DNA from: Candidatus Competibacter phosphatis
GTDB taxonomy: Bacteria > Pseudomonadota > Gammaproteobacteria > Competibacterales > Competibacteraceae
Length of the DNA: 64,000 nucleotides
Assembly (NCBI RefSeq): GCF_012939995.1
Contig: NZ_SPMZ01000028.1
Location: 22,399-86,398, forward strand
Reading direction: 5' to 3'
A program made the position numbers and the translations under genes. How positions within the stretch are numbered: the first letter of the stretch is position 1; each line of letters begins with the position of its first letter. The notes beneath the pieces were generated by a model. It was not told the origin of the DNA and did no database searches. It worked only from the letters and a program-made list of their open reading frames with translations. Positions 10,358-18,696 of the stretch are shown here, one piece after another.

Positions 10358-11902
10358 CTAGCGCACGCCGGCGACCGGTCGCATTTGAGTATCGCAGCGA
10401 TCACCCACGGTGACCGTCCGCGTGCCGCCACCGCCCTGGCACTGCTTGCCTTGGTCGTGGACGTGGCAGGTCAACGCCAGCGGTTGGCCCGAGTGCAGCC
10501 AGGAGGGCGTTTTTCGATAGCGTCCAACGGTGCCGAATCGGCAGCCGCGCGGAATGCCGTAGGGCGCGCAGTGACTCGCCGCCCGCAACGACACCTTGCG
10601 TCCATCGATGACGAAGCCGGGATAGCGGTCGACGATCCGCACCACATCCCGGTCTTCGTCCTCCTGGAACAGGAAATCCTGGAAAAAATACCCGCCCCGC
10701 GTCGGTTGCTCGATCCGAATGCGGGTGTTGGCGATCAGCGCGAAATCTTGCCCTTTGCTGGCCACCGCTCCGGTGATGTACTCCACTCGATCATGGTGGG
10801 GGAAGCATTTGCCCATCGCCGGCGCATGATAGTAGTGGCGCAGGCTTTTCAGCTCCCCCACGGAGACATTGGGAAAAACCGTCCGCAGGTCCTGATCGCC
10901 GCCGAATAAAATGCGTTGCATCGAATCCAGATTTTGCGCATACATGCTTTGCAGCTTGTGGTAATACCGCACGTTATGACCGTCGCCCACGGTCGCTTGG
11001 TTCCCGCCCAGGTCGGCGCGCAGAAAACACGAGGTCAACCCGGAAACCTGTGTCAGGTATTCATCCCAGATATTGTATTGGGAAACCCGGCTGGCCACGC
11101 CCTGAAAATCGCCCGGAAACCGGCAGCCCTGATGGCGAGAACAGCTTTCCCGTCCCCGGTTGCGGATCGACAGGGCGATGATGTTGCGCTCGCAAGCGCC
11201 GTAGGCGTTGCAGCCTCGGTCGAGATGCCCCTCGAAGATCGCGGTGCGCATGGTGTAGTCCAGATGCTTGGCCTGCCGTAGAGACTGCTCGGACCAGCGA
11301 TTTCGATGGGTGCGAATGAAAGAATCCCAGGCGTTTTGCAAGGAAGCGCGCCGTCCGATCAGATGGCGATTGGCGGCCTCGCACTGAGGGGACTGGTGAA
11401 AGGCGCGCACGATGCGGTCCAGCTCGCCGCTGGACGCGCGAGGGGCCGTGCGAGTTCTGGCTGGACGCGGGGGGTCGAAAAACGGTGCCTTATTCAGCGC
11501 ATACAATTTACGGATGCTGATCACATGCCGGACTCCGGCACCGCAGTGGTGGTTGGTTACCGTGAGGGATTGGCGCTGCCGCCACGCGGCTTTGAAGCGT
11601 TCGGTCGAGGCCGGCGTAGCCGTGCGCGAATTCACCACGATCTGAAACCCCACATACGGCGTACCGTTGCGGTCGGTCAGCGGTCTACCGTCTCGCATCA
11701 CCAGGCAAGGGATCAAAGACGTACCCTGGGTCAGGAAGCCGGCTGGCGAAGCAGGGCCGGAGCGGCGAAAGGATTCGACTTCGTAATAGGGGATTTCGAG
11801 CTTGCCGTTGAACTGATACAGCGTCATGACCGGCGTGGCGGGGATGCCGGCCCATGCGGGTACGGCGGCGATGAATACGAGCAGAAACAAACATTTTTTC
11901 AT
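10358..11902 (-). CDS. Secreted protein of unknown function, Cys-rich
   Basis: About 514 residues starting with a textbook Sec signal (MKKCLFLLVFIAAVPAWAG, cleavage after AWA). I recognise no domain. The mature protein has many Cys, mostly in short motifs (HHCGAG, CNAYGACERNI, CSRHQGCRFPG, CFPHHD, CHVHDQGKQC), suggesting disulphides in the periplasm or outside the cell. The centre (YNIWDEYLTQVSGLTSCF, then HNVRYYHKLQSMYAQNLDSM) looks alpha-helical. An upstream extension of the frame to 12010 lacks a signal and is less likely. It diverges from the SH3-domain gene across a 282-base gap and precedes DUF4921 by 75 bases. Confidence 0.7.
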   Translation of the reverse strand: MKKCLFLLVFIAAVPAWAGIPATPVMTLYQFNGKLEIPYYEVESFRRSGPASPAGFLTQGTSLIPCLVMRDGRPLTDRNGTPYVGFQIVVNSRTATPASTERFKAAWRQRQSLTVTNHHCGAGVRHVISIRKLYALNKAPFFDPPRPARTRTAPRASSGELDRIVRAFHQSPQCEAANRHLIGRRASLQNAWDSFIRTHRNRWSEQSLRQAKHLDYTMRTAIFEGHLDRGCNAYGACERNIIALSIRNRGRESCSRHQGCRFPGDFQGVASRVSQYNIWDEYLTQVSGLTSCFLRADLGGNQATVGDGHNVRYYHKLQSMYAQNLDSMQRILFGGDQDLRTVFPNVSVGELKSLRHYYHAPAMGKCFPHHDRVEYITGAVASKGQDFALIANTRIRIEQPTRGGYFFQDFLFQEDEDRDVVRIVDRYPGFVIDGRKVSLRAASHCAPYGIPRGCRFGTVGRYRKTPSWLHSGQPLALTCHVHDQGKQCQGGGGTRTVTVGDRCDTQMRPVAGVR

Positions 11903-12184
11903 GTCGCGCTTTATCTTGGACGGCTGGCGGGTTTCGATCCAGCAACCGGGTTGCGGGCCGGAAAGGCGGCAAACGAGGGCGGGGCCAGAGGATGATCGAA
12001 TCCAATTCAAGGGGAGTCCGCGACTGATGTCAACCCAATCAGTCGCGCCGCAGCTTCGACCCAGCGGTCACGGATCGGTGGTCGATCGGGCGTGATCAAG
12101 AGGCCGATCTCGGTGCGTGGGGGTTGGCAGCCCGACCCCGACGCATTTAAAGTTGTATATTCGCCGCCCCACCATGGAACCCGC

Positions 12185-12828
12185 ATGAAGCGATTGTCGC
12201 CATTGTTTCCACTTTTGATCACCGGCGCGCTGGCAGGCCCCGTCCATGCCGAAACCGGCTATGTGACCGATTCCTGCACCATCCCGATCCGACGCGGCAT
12301 GTCCACCCAGTACAAGATTCTGAACATGGCGCCCAGCGGTACGCCACTGCAGATCCTGGAAACCAACGGCACCGAAGGCTACACCAAGGTCAAGACTCCG
12401 GAAGGGACCGTCGGTGGATACTGACCCGCTATCTGATGGATCAACCCGCCCCTCGTGATCAGGTGACGCAACTCGAATCGCGCATCACCACGCTGGATGA
12501 AGAAAATCGCGGCTTGCGGGGCGAAGTCGAAGCGTTGAACACCAACCGAGCCGCCCTGGCCCGTTGCGGTGAGGAACTGGCGGAAATCCGCCGCGCCGCC
12601 GCACAAACCCTGGCCATCGAACAGGAAAATCGTAATCTACAGCAGGAAACCGCGCTGGCTCGCGAACAGGTCGCTCACCTCGAACGGGAGAATGCCTCGC
12701 TGCGGAAGAAATCCCAACGCGACTGGTTTCTGGCTGGCGCGGGTGTCGGCTTTGGGGGGCTATTGTTGGGGCTGATCATTCCCATTCTCCCTTGGCGACG
12801 CCAGCGCCGACGCTGGGATCAATTCTGA
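12185..12828 (+). CDS. YgiM/TIGR04211-type SH3-domain membrane protein, frameshifted
   Basis: An exported protein with a signal peptide (MKRLSPLFPLLITGALAGPV), a bacterial SH3 domain (ETGYVTDSCTIPIRRGMSTQ), a long coiled coil (residues about 85–175) and a C-terminal transmembrane helix (LAGAGVGFGGLLLGLIIPIL) followed by basic residues. This is the layout of YgiM-like proteins, inner-membrane anchored and facing the periplasm. As written the first frame ends at 12424 just after GTVGGY. A missing base between 12413 and 12418 would give GTVGWILTRYLMDQP, the usual SH3-to-helix junction, joining the frame that runs 12436–12828. About 214 residues once joined. Confidence 0.75.
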
Positions 12829-13047
12829 GCGCCGAGGATGAATCGGTCAGGAATTCTGTGTTCGTGAGCCATGCTGCCTCCCGTAAGGGAAGGAGCATGC
12901 ATGGTAATTCGCCATCCGGTTTGGCGAGCGATTTACACTAACAGCCCCTTTTGGGCGCTTTCCTCAAGCCACCCGCCATGCGGTGGGTAGCCCGTGATCA
13001 ATGACACGTCCTAAACTAGAAAGACCACGTTCCTTCGAGAAATACCC

Positions 13048-13713
13048 ATGGCCGATCCCGTGCTGCCCGCTGCCTACAACAACCTTCCCGCGTCGCTCAA
13101 ACAAACCCTTGTCCAATCACATCAGGAATACGTCAAAGGCTGGCCCGGTCGGCTCTTTGCCGATTACATCAATGATTTGGATACGGGCGGTCACTTGGCG
13201 GTCATCAGCGCCGTGTACGCGCGTTGCGGCAAGGAATCCAAGTTGTGGCCTTTTATCCAAGCGATCATCGGTCCTTGGAACTATGCCCAAGGCCATCAAA
13301 TTTCGCAGGGCTTCAATTTTCTCTGCGACAAACCGGACGATTTGCTCAAACTCCTGCGGGGCTCCTCGCTCTTTTGCGAGGACGATCCGACGACAACCGT
13401 GCATGGCCCTCGCGACTGCTTTCGCGAGTTGATCACCAGTGGTCCAGGCTTGCACGTCTGCGTGGTTCGATCCAGTTCGCGATCCACCCACCGGCACGAT
13501 ATTCACATCGACAAATCTCAAACGGTTTGCACGCGCCAGAATGACGGTTTCTGCGACTACCACTATTTAAACACCAACTTTGTCAATCATATGAAAGACG
13601 TAGTGCCTTGGTTCATCACTGACGTCGCCCCGAAGAAGATCGGCGAAGCCGTTGGCGACGCCGTTCGCGACTACGGCGAGCGCGAAAGCAAAGGCCACGG
13701 TCCGAAGTGGTAA
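13048..13713 (+). CDS. Hypothetical protein, 221 residues
   Basis: I do not recognise a family. No signal peptide or membrane helix. Several Cys and His (YARCGKES, FLCDKPDD, SLFCEDD, TRQNDGFCDYHYLN, RSTHRHDIHIDKSQ) could bind metal. The middle resembles a helical region, and the C-terminus is charged (VRDYGERESKGHGPKW). Start chosen at the first ATG of the conserved-looking frame; the ribosome-binding site is weak. A 9-base perfect inverted repeat overlaps the stop codon. It stands alone between the SH3 gene and the isomerase gene, 138 bases before the latter. Confidence 0.55.
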   Translation: MADPVLPAAYNNLPASLKQTLVQSHQEYVKGWPGRLFADYINDLDTGGHLAVISAVYARCGKESKLWPFIQAIIGPWNYAQGHQISQGFNFLCDKPDDLLKLLRGSSLFCEDDPTTTVHGPRDCFRELITSGPGLHVCVVRSSSRSTHRHDIHIDKSQTVCTRQNDGFCDYHYLNTNFVNHMKDVVPWFITDVAPKKIGEAVGDAVRDYGERESKGHGPKW

Positions 13714-13721
13714 CCGTGGCC
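13693..13721 (+). terminator. Hairpin over the stop codon of the 221-residue hypothetical gene
   Basis: Perfect 9-base stem GGCCACGGT / ACCGTGGCC with an 11-base loop that contains the stop codon. There is no T tract after it, so it may be an RNA-stabilising or Rho-assisted stop rather than an intrinsic terminator. Confidence 0.35.
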
Positions 13722-13851
13722 GCTCGCTTGATCGAGCCGAGAGGACGGGAGGCTTTGCGCGGGGCGTGACCGACCTCCTCGGCGCAACGGTCGAGGTGGC
13801 GAAACGGAATGAGATGCATCCCTTCATGCTTCTATCCAAAGGAAATCGACC

Positions 13852-14442
13852 ATGCAATTCTGGTTCGAATTCGCCAGCACCTATTCCTATCCAGCCGCCC
13901 TGCGGGTGGAAGCGCTGGCCCGTCGGCATGGGGTCCCGCTGGAATGGAAGGCTTTTCTGCTCGGTCCAATCTTCCAGGCCCAGGGTTGGAACGATTCGCC
14001 GTTCAATCTTTTTCCGGTTCAGGGGCGCTATATGTGGCGGGATCTGGAGCGCATCTGCGCCGATCTGGAACTGCCCTTCCGCCGACCCGATCGATTCCCG
14101 CAACATAGCGTGCTCGCCGCGCGGATCGCCTGCCGGTTCGCGTCGGAACCGTGGCTGCCGGATTTCGTGCGCGCCGTGTTCCGAGCCAATTTCGCCGAGG
14201 ACCGAGATATCGCCCAACCGGAGGTGCTGGAGCAGTGTCTGAACCGCTTGGACCTGCCGGGAGCCGAACTGCTGCAACAAGCGCAATCGCCCGAGAGCAA
14301 GGCGTTGCTGCGGGCGCAAACCGAACGGGCCGTGGCCCTGGGGATCTTCGGTGCCCCCACCTTCATCGTCGGCGACGAGCTGTTTTGGGGCAACGATCGT
14401 CTGGAAGCCGCGCTGGCCTGGGCAACGCGACGGCTTGCTTGA
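13852..14442 (+). CDS. 2-hydroxychromene-2-carboxylate isomerase family (DsbA/GST-kappa fold)
   Basis: A 196-residue cytoplasmic protein of the DsbA-like thioredoxin superfamily branch that includes 2-hydroxychromene-2-carboxylate isomerase. It opens with FWFEFASTYSYPAALRVEAL, where a Ser/Thr replaces the CxxC pair, and ends with the cis-Pro loop GIFGAPTFIVGDELFWGNDR. Known members isomerise aromatic breakdown intermediates with glutathione; here the true substrate is unknown because no aromatic-degradation genes are nearby. AAAGGA eight bases upstream of the ATG supports the start. It converges with the LysR gene, 20 bases between the stops. Confidence 0.85.
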   Translation: MQFWFEFASTYSYPAALRVEALARRHGVPLEWKAFLLGPIFQAQGWNDSPFNLFPVQGRYMWRDLERICADLELPFRRPDRFPQHSVLAARIACRFASEPWLPDFVRAVFRANFAEDRDIAQPEVLEQCLNRLDLPGAELLQQAQSPESKALLRAQTERAVALGIFGAPTFIVGDELFWGNDRLEAALAWATRRLA

Positions 14443-14462
14443 AGAGACGGGCGGTATTGCCC

Positions 14463-15362
14463 TCAAGCCAGGATCGCCGGGTTGCCCGAGGACATCGACG
14501 AAGACAGCGCCTCGGCCGCGAAGCCTTCGCGCATGTAACCGGCCAGACATTCCGCCACCGCCGAAACCGAACCGCCACGATGCAGCGTGATGCTGGCCGG
14601 CGGCAATGGCGGGAATCCCTCCGCCGCGCCGAGAGGGCGGACGCCGGCCGGCAGCACGCTGCGGCCGAGCACCGTCACCGCCAACCCGGCGGTCACCGCC
14701 GCCAGAACGCCGCTGATGCTGGCGCTGGTATAGGCAATGCGATACGGGCGGCCCAGTCCGCTCAGACCGGCCAGCGCCCAGTCGCGAAACGGACAACCGG
14801 CCTGGAACAGCGCCAGCGGCAGCGGTTCGTCCTCGTGAGCGAGATGGCGCTCGGCGGTCGCCCACACAGTCGGTTCCCGACGTAGCACCTCGCCGGTTTC
14901 CGCGCCCGGCGTACAGGTGATCAGCGCCAAGTCGAGCCGATCCTCGGCCAGCAAGCGCCGCAGGTTGACGCTGGGCTCGCAATGCACTTCCACCTGAACG
15001 CGCGGAAAGGCGCGGGCGAAGCGGACCAGGATGTCGGGCAGAAACCGTCCCACGTAATCGTCCGGCGTGCCCAGCCGCACCAGGCCGGACAGATCCGGTC
15101 GAGCCAGCACCGCCAGGGCTTCGTCGTGCAGCTTCAATAAACGACGCGCATAACCAAGCATCGCTTCGCCATCCGGCGTGAGCTGCACACCGCGCCCCTC
15201 GCGCTGGAACAATGCCCGATCCAGTAGGGTTTCCAGCCGTCGTACCTGCATCGATACGGCGGATTGAGTGCGATGTACCTGCTGCGCGGCGGCGGTGAAG
15301 CCACCCGCATCGACGATGGCGACAAAGGTGCGCAGGAGATCCGGGTCGAGTTGGGTGGACAT
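14463..15362 (-). CDS. LysR-type transcriptional regulator
   Basis: 299 residues with the usual LysR layout: N-terminal winged helix-turn-helix (LRTFVAIVDAGGFTAAAQQV followed by HRTQSAVSMQVRRLE) and a C-terminal effector-binding domain (about residues 90–290, LVRLGTPDDYVGRFLPDIL). It is divergent from the DUF1127/glutathione-transferase pair, with a T-N11-A palindrome 17 bases in front of its own start, so it probably controls itself and those genes. Effector unknown. Confidence 0.92.
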   Translation of the reverse strand: MSTQLDPDLLRTFVAIVDAGGFTAAAQQVHRTQSAVSMQVRRLETLLDRALFQREGRGVQLTPDGEAMLGYARRLLKLHDEALAVLARPDLSGLVRLGTPDDYVGRFLPDILVRFARAFPRVQVEVHCEPSVNLRRLLAEDRLDLALITCTPGAETGEVLRREPTVWATAERHLAHEDEPLPLALFQAGCPFRDWALAGLSGLGRPYRIAYTSASISGVLAAVTAGLAVTVLGRSVLPAGVRPLGAAEGFPPLPPASITLHRGGSVSAVAECLAGYMREGFAAEALSSSMSSGNPAILA

Positions 15363-15378
15363 GAAAACACTCCCGATT

Positions 15379-15395
15379 CATCACGAAAAATGATG
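15379..15395. promoter_or_regulatory. Candidate LysR-type operator (T-N11-A palindrome)
   Basis: CATCA-N7-TGATG, which contains the LysR consensus T-N11-A (TCA, seven bases, TGA). It lies in the divergent region between the LysR start and the DUF1127 gene, where autoregulatory LysR sites normally sit. The assignment to this regulator is inferred from position. Confidence 0.5.
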
Positions 15396-15481
15396 TGTCA
15401 TATAAAACTTATTCGTTGGATGAATCAATAGGCGTTCTTCATGATAGCTCGCGACCCCTTGAGACTCTGGAGGACCCGAAC

Positions 15482-15700
15482 ATGATCCATAATGCGACTC
15501 TGTGCCTGGAACGTCCCGCCAATCGTCGTCCTGGCCTTGGCATCCTGCTTGTCGGCATGCTCGCGTGGCTGCGCGATCGCCATGCGGTTTATCGTCAGCG
15601 CCGCGAACTGCTCGCCCTTGACGACAGGATGCTGAAGGATATCGGGCTCAGCCGCGCCGACGCCTTCCGGGAAGGCAGTAAACCGTTCTGGCGCCCATGA
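15482..15700 (+). CDS. DUF1127 (YjiS-like) small protein
   Basis: 72 residues. The C-terminal half has the DUF1127 signature: basic helix RDRHAVYRQRRELLALDDRM followed by LKDIGLSRADA. Small proteins of this family are often stress induced and some bind RNA or help phosphate and carbon regulation in alphaproteobacteria; the role here is open. The ATG at 15482 is chosen because GGAGG precedes it by nine bases; an upstream ATG at 15395 lacks one. It lies between LysR and the glutathione transferase gene, probably in one transcript with the latter. Confidence 0.85.
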   Translation: MIHNATLCLERPANRRPGLGILLVGMLAWLRDRHAVYRQRRELLALDDRMLKDIGLSRADAFREGSKPFWRP

Positions 15701-15742
15701 AGGCTCGTTCACTTCGATGATTCACCCATAAGGAGTTTCTCC

Positions 15743-16414
15743 ATGATATCCGCCCTCACCCTGGTTATCGGCAATAAAACCTACTCGTCTTGGTCGTTGC
15801 GTCCCTGGTTGTTGCTGAGGCATCTGGGGGTGACATTTCAGGAGATTTCCGTTCCTCTGCATGCGCCGGACACCGCGACTCAGATTGCCCGCTATTCCCC
15901 CTCCGGCCGGGTTCCGGTCCTGCTGGACGGTGATCGGGTGATTTGGGAGTCGCTGGCGATCGGCGAATATCTGGCCGAACGGTATCCGGCGGTCTGGCCG
16001 GTCGATGTGCATGAGCGGGCGCTGGCTCGTTCGGCGGCCAGCGAGATGCATGCGGGTTTCGCCGCGCTGCGTGAGGAATTGCCTTTCAATTGCCGTAGCC
16101 GACGCGCGGGCGTCGTGCCCTCGCTAGCAGCTCAGACGGAAATCGAGCGGGTGGTGGCTCTTTGGAGCACCTGTCGTCAGGCGATCGGCGACGATGAGGA
16201 GGGGCCTTGGCTGTTCGGGCGTTTCACCTGCGCCGATGCCATGTTCGCGCCGGTGGCGCTGCGCTTTCATACCTATGGCATCGCTCTGCCGGAACTGGCC
16301 ACGCGCTATGTCGATACCGTCCGTCAGGATATCCACGTACAGGCCTGGATTCATGCGGCATGCGCGGAGACCGCCATCATCCCCGAGGAAGAACGCGGCG
16401 AACCGATGGATTAA
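15743..16414 (+). CDS. Glutathione S-transferase
   Basis: 223 residues, cytosolic. N-terminal thioredoxin fold with the active-site region NKTYSSWSLRPWLLLRHLGV and the glutathione-binding segment SPSGRVPVLLDGDRVIWESL (cis-Pro at VPV, ES motif); the C-terminal helical domain has the conserved FTCADAMFAPVALRF. The pattern matches the YfcF/zeta-like bacterial group. AAGGAG seven bases before the ATG supports the start. A clear intrinsic terminator follows the stop. Confidence 0.92.
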   Translation: MISALTLVIGNKTYSSWSLRPWLLLRHLGVTFQEISVPLHAPDTATQIARYSPSGRVPVLLDGDRVIWESLAIGEYLAERYPAVWPVDVHERALARSAASEMHAGFAALREELPFNCRSRRAGVVPSLAAQTEIERVVALWSTCRQAIGDDEEGPWLFGRFTCADAMFAPVALRFHTYGIALPELATRYVDTVRQDIHVQAWIHAACAETAIIPEEERGEPMD

Positions 16415-16435
16415 GAAGGTCGCGCCTCCACGGCG

Positions 16436-16459
16436 AACCCGCCGACCATGGCGGGTTTT
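16436..16459 (+). terminator. Intrinsic terminator after the glutathione transferase gene
   Basis: Eight-base perfect stem AACCCGCC / GGCGGGTT with a six-base loop, running into TTTT, 22 bases after the stop codon. It also separates the convergent phosphatase gene, though it lacks a T tract in that direction. Confidence 0.75.
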
Positions 16460-16481
16460 GCCCGTGGGTCGAGGCGCCGGG

Positions 16482-16964
16482 TTAGCTGGCTGGAGCAGGC
16501 GCGAAGGCCGCGATCCGTTCGGTTTCCGGTTGCAGCTCATCGACCAGTCGTTCGACCAGTCGGGTCATTTTTTCGAGGGCGTGAGCCGGCGTTTCCAGCG
16601 GCAGGTCGCCGACCTCCCAATATTCGACCAGCGGTCCGTAAGTCGGGAAGAATCGTTCCACCATGGGCTGATGCTCATGGCGGCTCAGGGCAACGATGCG
16701 ATCCGCCCGAGCCAGATCGGCGCTCTGCACGGATCGGGGATAACGTAGCGATGCACCGGGACTGGCGCCCAACTCGGTCAGCCTCTGAAGGGTTGCCGGC
16801 GAAATGGGTCCGGGATTGCGAAAGACATCGACATCTGGCGCCAGCCCCCGGGAATCCGCCCGCCACGGCAGCCCCAGATACCGGGCTCGATGATTGAAGT
16901 ATTCTTCGCAAAACCGGCTCCGGTAATAGTTGCCGGTGCACAGGAAAAGAATAGGGTTGGTCAT
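16482..16964 (-). CDS. Low-molecular-weight protein phosphatase family
   Basis: 160 residues with the phosphatase P-loop at the N-terminus: FLCTGNYYRSRFCEEYF gives C-x5-R (Cys9, Arg15). The late general-acid Asp is not obvious, so the substrate may not be phosphotyrosine; arsenate reductase-like or phosphoarginine activities occur in this fold. The open frame runs on to 17108 but that part overlaps the DUF4019 gene. ATG at 16964 is chosen because it places the beta-strand before the P-loop at the N-terminus as in the family. It follows the DUF4019 gene by 10 bases. Confidence 0.8.
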   Translation of the reverse strand: MTNPILFLCTGNYYRSRFCEEYFNHRARYLGLPWRADSRGLAPDVDVFRNPGPISPATLQRLTELGASPGASLRYPRSVQSADLARADRIVALSRHEHQPMVERFFPTYGPLVEYWEVGDLPLETPAHALEKMTRLVERLVDELQPETERIAAFAPAPAS

Positions 16965-16974
16965 GGACTTGGAC

Positions 16975-17394
16975 CTATCGGATGTAGTAACCGGACACTT
17001 TCCATGCCCCGTCTTTTTGCCGCATCGGCGTAACGGTTTCAACCGCCGCCGCCTTGTTCTCGAACCGGGTATCGAACTGGATGACGACGTACTCGCCATC
17101 CGGCGCACCGGGCAAGCTGCGGGTAAAGGTGGCGGTCTTGAAGGTTCGCGACTTCAGGGCGCCCAGCGGTGCGCGCGTCGACTGAACCGCCTTCATCCAT
17201 TCCTGCTTGGTCACGGCGCTCTTGAACAGCGTTGCGGCTTCGTCCCAGCTCTGCCCATACTGGGCCGCGTCCACCAACGCCAGCCAGGAATTAGCCGACT
17301 TCCGCGCCTGGTTCACCGCCTCGGTATCCGCCGCATGGACACCGGATACAGCGAGTACGAAGGCGAGGAACAGGAAGCGTAGCGTTGTTTTCAT
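16975..17394 (-). CDS. DUF4019 exported protein
   Basis: 139 residues: Sec signal MKTTLRFLFLAFVLAVSGVH ending in AA, then the DUF4019 pattern (SWLALVDAAQYGQSWDEAA, KTATFTRSLPGAPDGEYVVI, and a closing DGAWKVSGYYI). The fold is a small cystatin/NTF2-like domain; function unknown, periplasmic or secreted. It sits 10 bases before the phosphatase gene and 62 bases after the decarboxylase gene on the same strand. Confidence 0.85.
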   Translation of the reverse strand: MKTTLRFLFLAFVLAVSGVHAADTEAVNQARKSANSWLALVDAAQYGQSWDEAATLFKSAVTKQEWMKAVQSTRAPLGALKSRTFKTATFTRSLPGAPDGEYVVIQFDTRFENKAAAVETVTPMRQKDGAWKVSGYYIR

Positions 17395-17456
17395 GCAGGG
17401 GCTCCTTGCGGGATCGACGGTTGGCTGGTGCAACGGGCGGGATGGGCCGGCCGGGT

Positions 17457-18611
17457 TTACAGGTAATAGGTTTTCAGCGGTGGAAAGCCGTTGAATTCGA
17501 TGGCGCTGTAGGAGGCCGTGTAAGCCCCGGTGGAGAGCCAGAAAATCCGGTCGCCAATCTCCAGCGACAGCGGCAGTTGATACTTGTAATGCTCGTACAT
17601 GATGTCCAGGCTGTCGCAGGTCGGCCCGGCCAGGATCACATCCCCGGTTTCGCCGGTTTTCTCGGTGTAAGCCGGGTATTTAATCGATTCGTCGACGGTC
17701 TCCATCAGACCGTTGAAGATGCCGACATCGGTATAGACCCAGCGTTTCAAATCGGTTTTCGATTTCTTGGCGATCGAAACCACTTCGCTGACCAGCACCC
17801 CCGCTTCGCCCACCAACCCGCGTCCGGGCTCCAGATAGATGGCCGGGACGGAGTCGCCGAAATGCAGGTCGAGATAGCGGTTGATTTCCTCCGCATACAC
17901 GGAGAGCGGGTTGCTTTTCACCAGGTAATCGGCCGGGAAACCGCCCCCCATGTTCATCGCCTTCATGTAGATGCCGGCGCTCTCGATCTGGTCGTACAAG
18001 TCGCGAACTTGGGCGATCGCCGCGTCCCAGGCCGGGATTTCGCGTTGTTGCGAGCCGACGTGAAACGAAATGCCATACGGTTCCAGACCGAGATCGGCGG
18101 CCAATGACACCAGTTCCGTCAACATTCGCGGCTGGCAACCGAACTTGCGCGACAGCGGCCAATCGGAATCGGAGGTGACCGCATCCATCAACAGCCGAAA
18201 GAATATCCGCGAACCGGGCGCTTCCTTGGCGAGGTGGCGGACATCCGCCTCGCTGTCGCTGGCGAAAAGCCGGATGCCCTTGTCGTAGGCTTCCCGGACA
18301 TGCCGCGCTTTCTTGATGGTATTGCCGAAGCTGAGGCGATCGGGCGTCACGCCGAGGTCGAGCATTTGATCGAGTTCGTAAACCGAAGCGATGTCGAAGC
18401 AAGAACCCAGATCCCGCAGCAAAGCCAGCACTTCCTTCCCGGGGTTCGCCTTGACCGCGTAATAGATCTTCGCGTTGGGAAAATGGGTGCGGAACGCCTG
18501 GAATTTCTGTCGGACTCGATCCAGCGAGACCAGCAGAAAGGGGGTCTCCTTAGTGGCCGAAAACGCGACAATTTTTTCCCATTCAGCCGGGGAATAAGCA
18601 TTCGGATGCAT
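17457..18611 (-). CDS. PLP-dependent ornithine/lysine/diaminopimelate decarboxylase family (ornithine decarboxylase-like)
   Basis: 384 residues of the fold-III (alanine-racemase-like) decarboxylases. The PLP lysine is in YYAVKANP, the glycine loop MNMGGGFPADY and the Arg of YLEPGRGLVGEAG bind the phosphate, and the second-subunit active-site Cys is in AGPTCDSLDIMYE. The length and the CDS motif fit ornithine or ornithine/lysine decarboxylase (putrescine or cadaverine synthesis) rather than diaminopimelate decarboxylase, which is longer. GAGGAAG seven bases before the ATG at 18611 decides the start. It lies 85 bases after the adenylosuccinate-synthetase-like gene. Confidence 0.9.
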   Translation of the reverse strand: MHPNAYSPAEWEKIVAFSATKETPFLLVSLDRVRQKFQAFRTHFPNAKIYYAVKANPGKEVLALLRDLGSCFDIASVYELDQMLDLGVTPDRLSFGNTIKKARHVREAYDKGIRLFASDSEADVRHLAKEAPGSRIFFRLLMDAVTSDSDWPLSRKFGCQPRMLTELVSLAADLGLEPYGISFHVGSQQREIPAWDAAIAQVRDLYDQIESAGIYMKAMNMGGGFPADYLVKSNPLSVYAEEINRYLDLHFGDSVPAIYLEPGRGLVGEAGVLVSEVVSIAKKSKTDLKRWVYTDVGIFNGLMETVDESIKYPAYTEKTGETGDVILAGPTCDSLDIMYEHYKYQLPLSLEIGDRIFWLSTGAYTASYSAIEFNGFPPLKTYYL

Positions 18612-18696
18612 CGGTTGCTTCCTCAGGTGGTGGATGGTCCGCGAAATGCGGCGCAACGATACTGCGATCCGGGCGTGCTTGAAAGCCCTGTCGTCA

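Noticed and set aside
13567..15384. 605-codon minus-strand frame overlapping the isomerase and LysR genes
   Set aside because: Overlaps well-supported genes in other frames and reads as Arg/Gly/Ala-rich nonsense.
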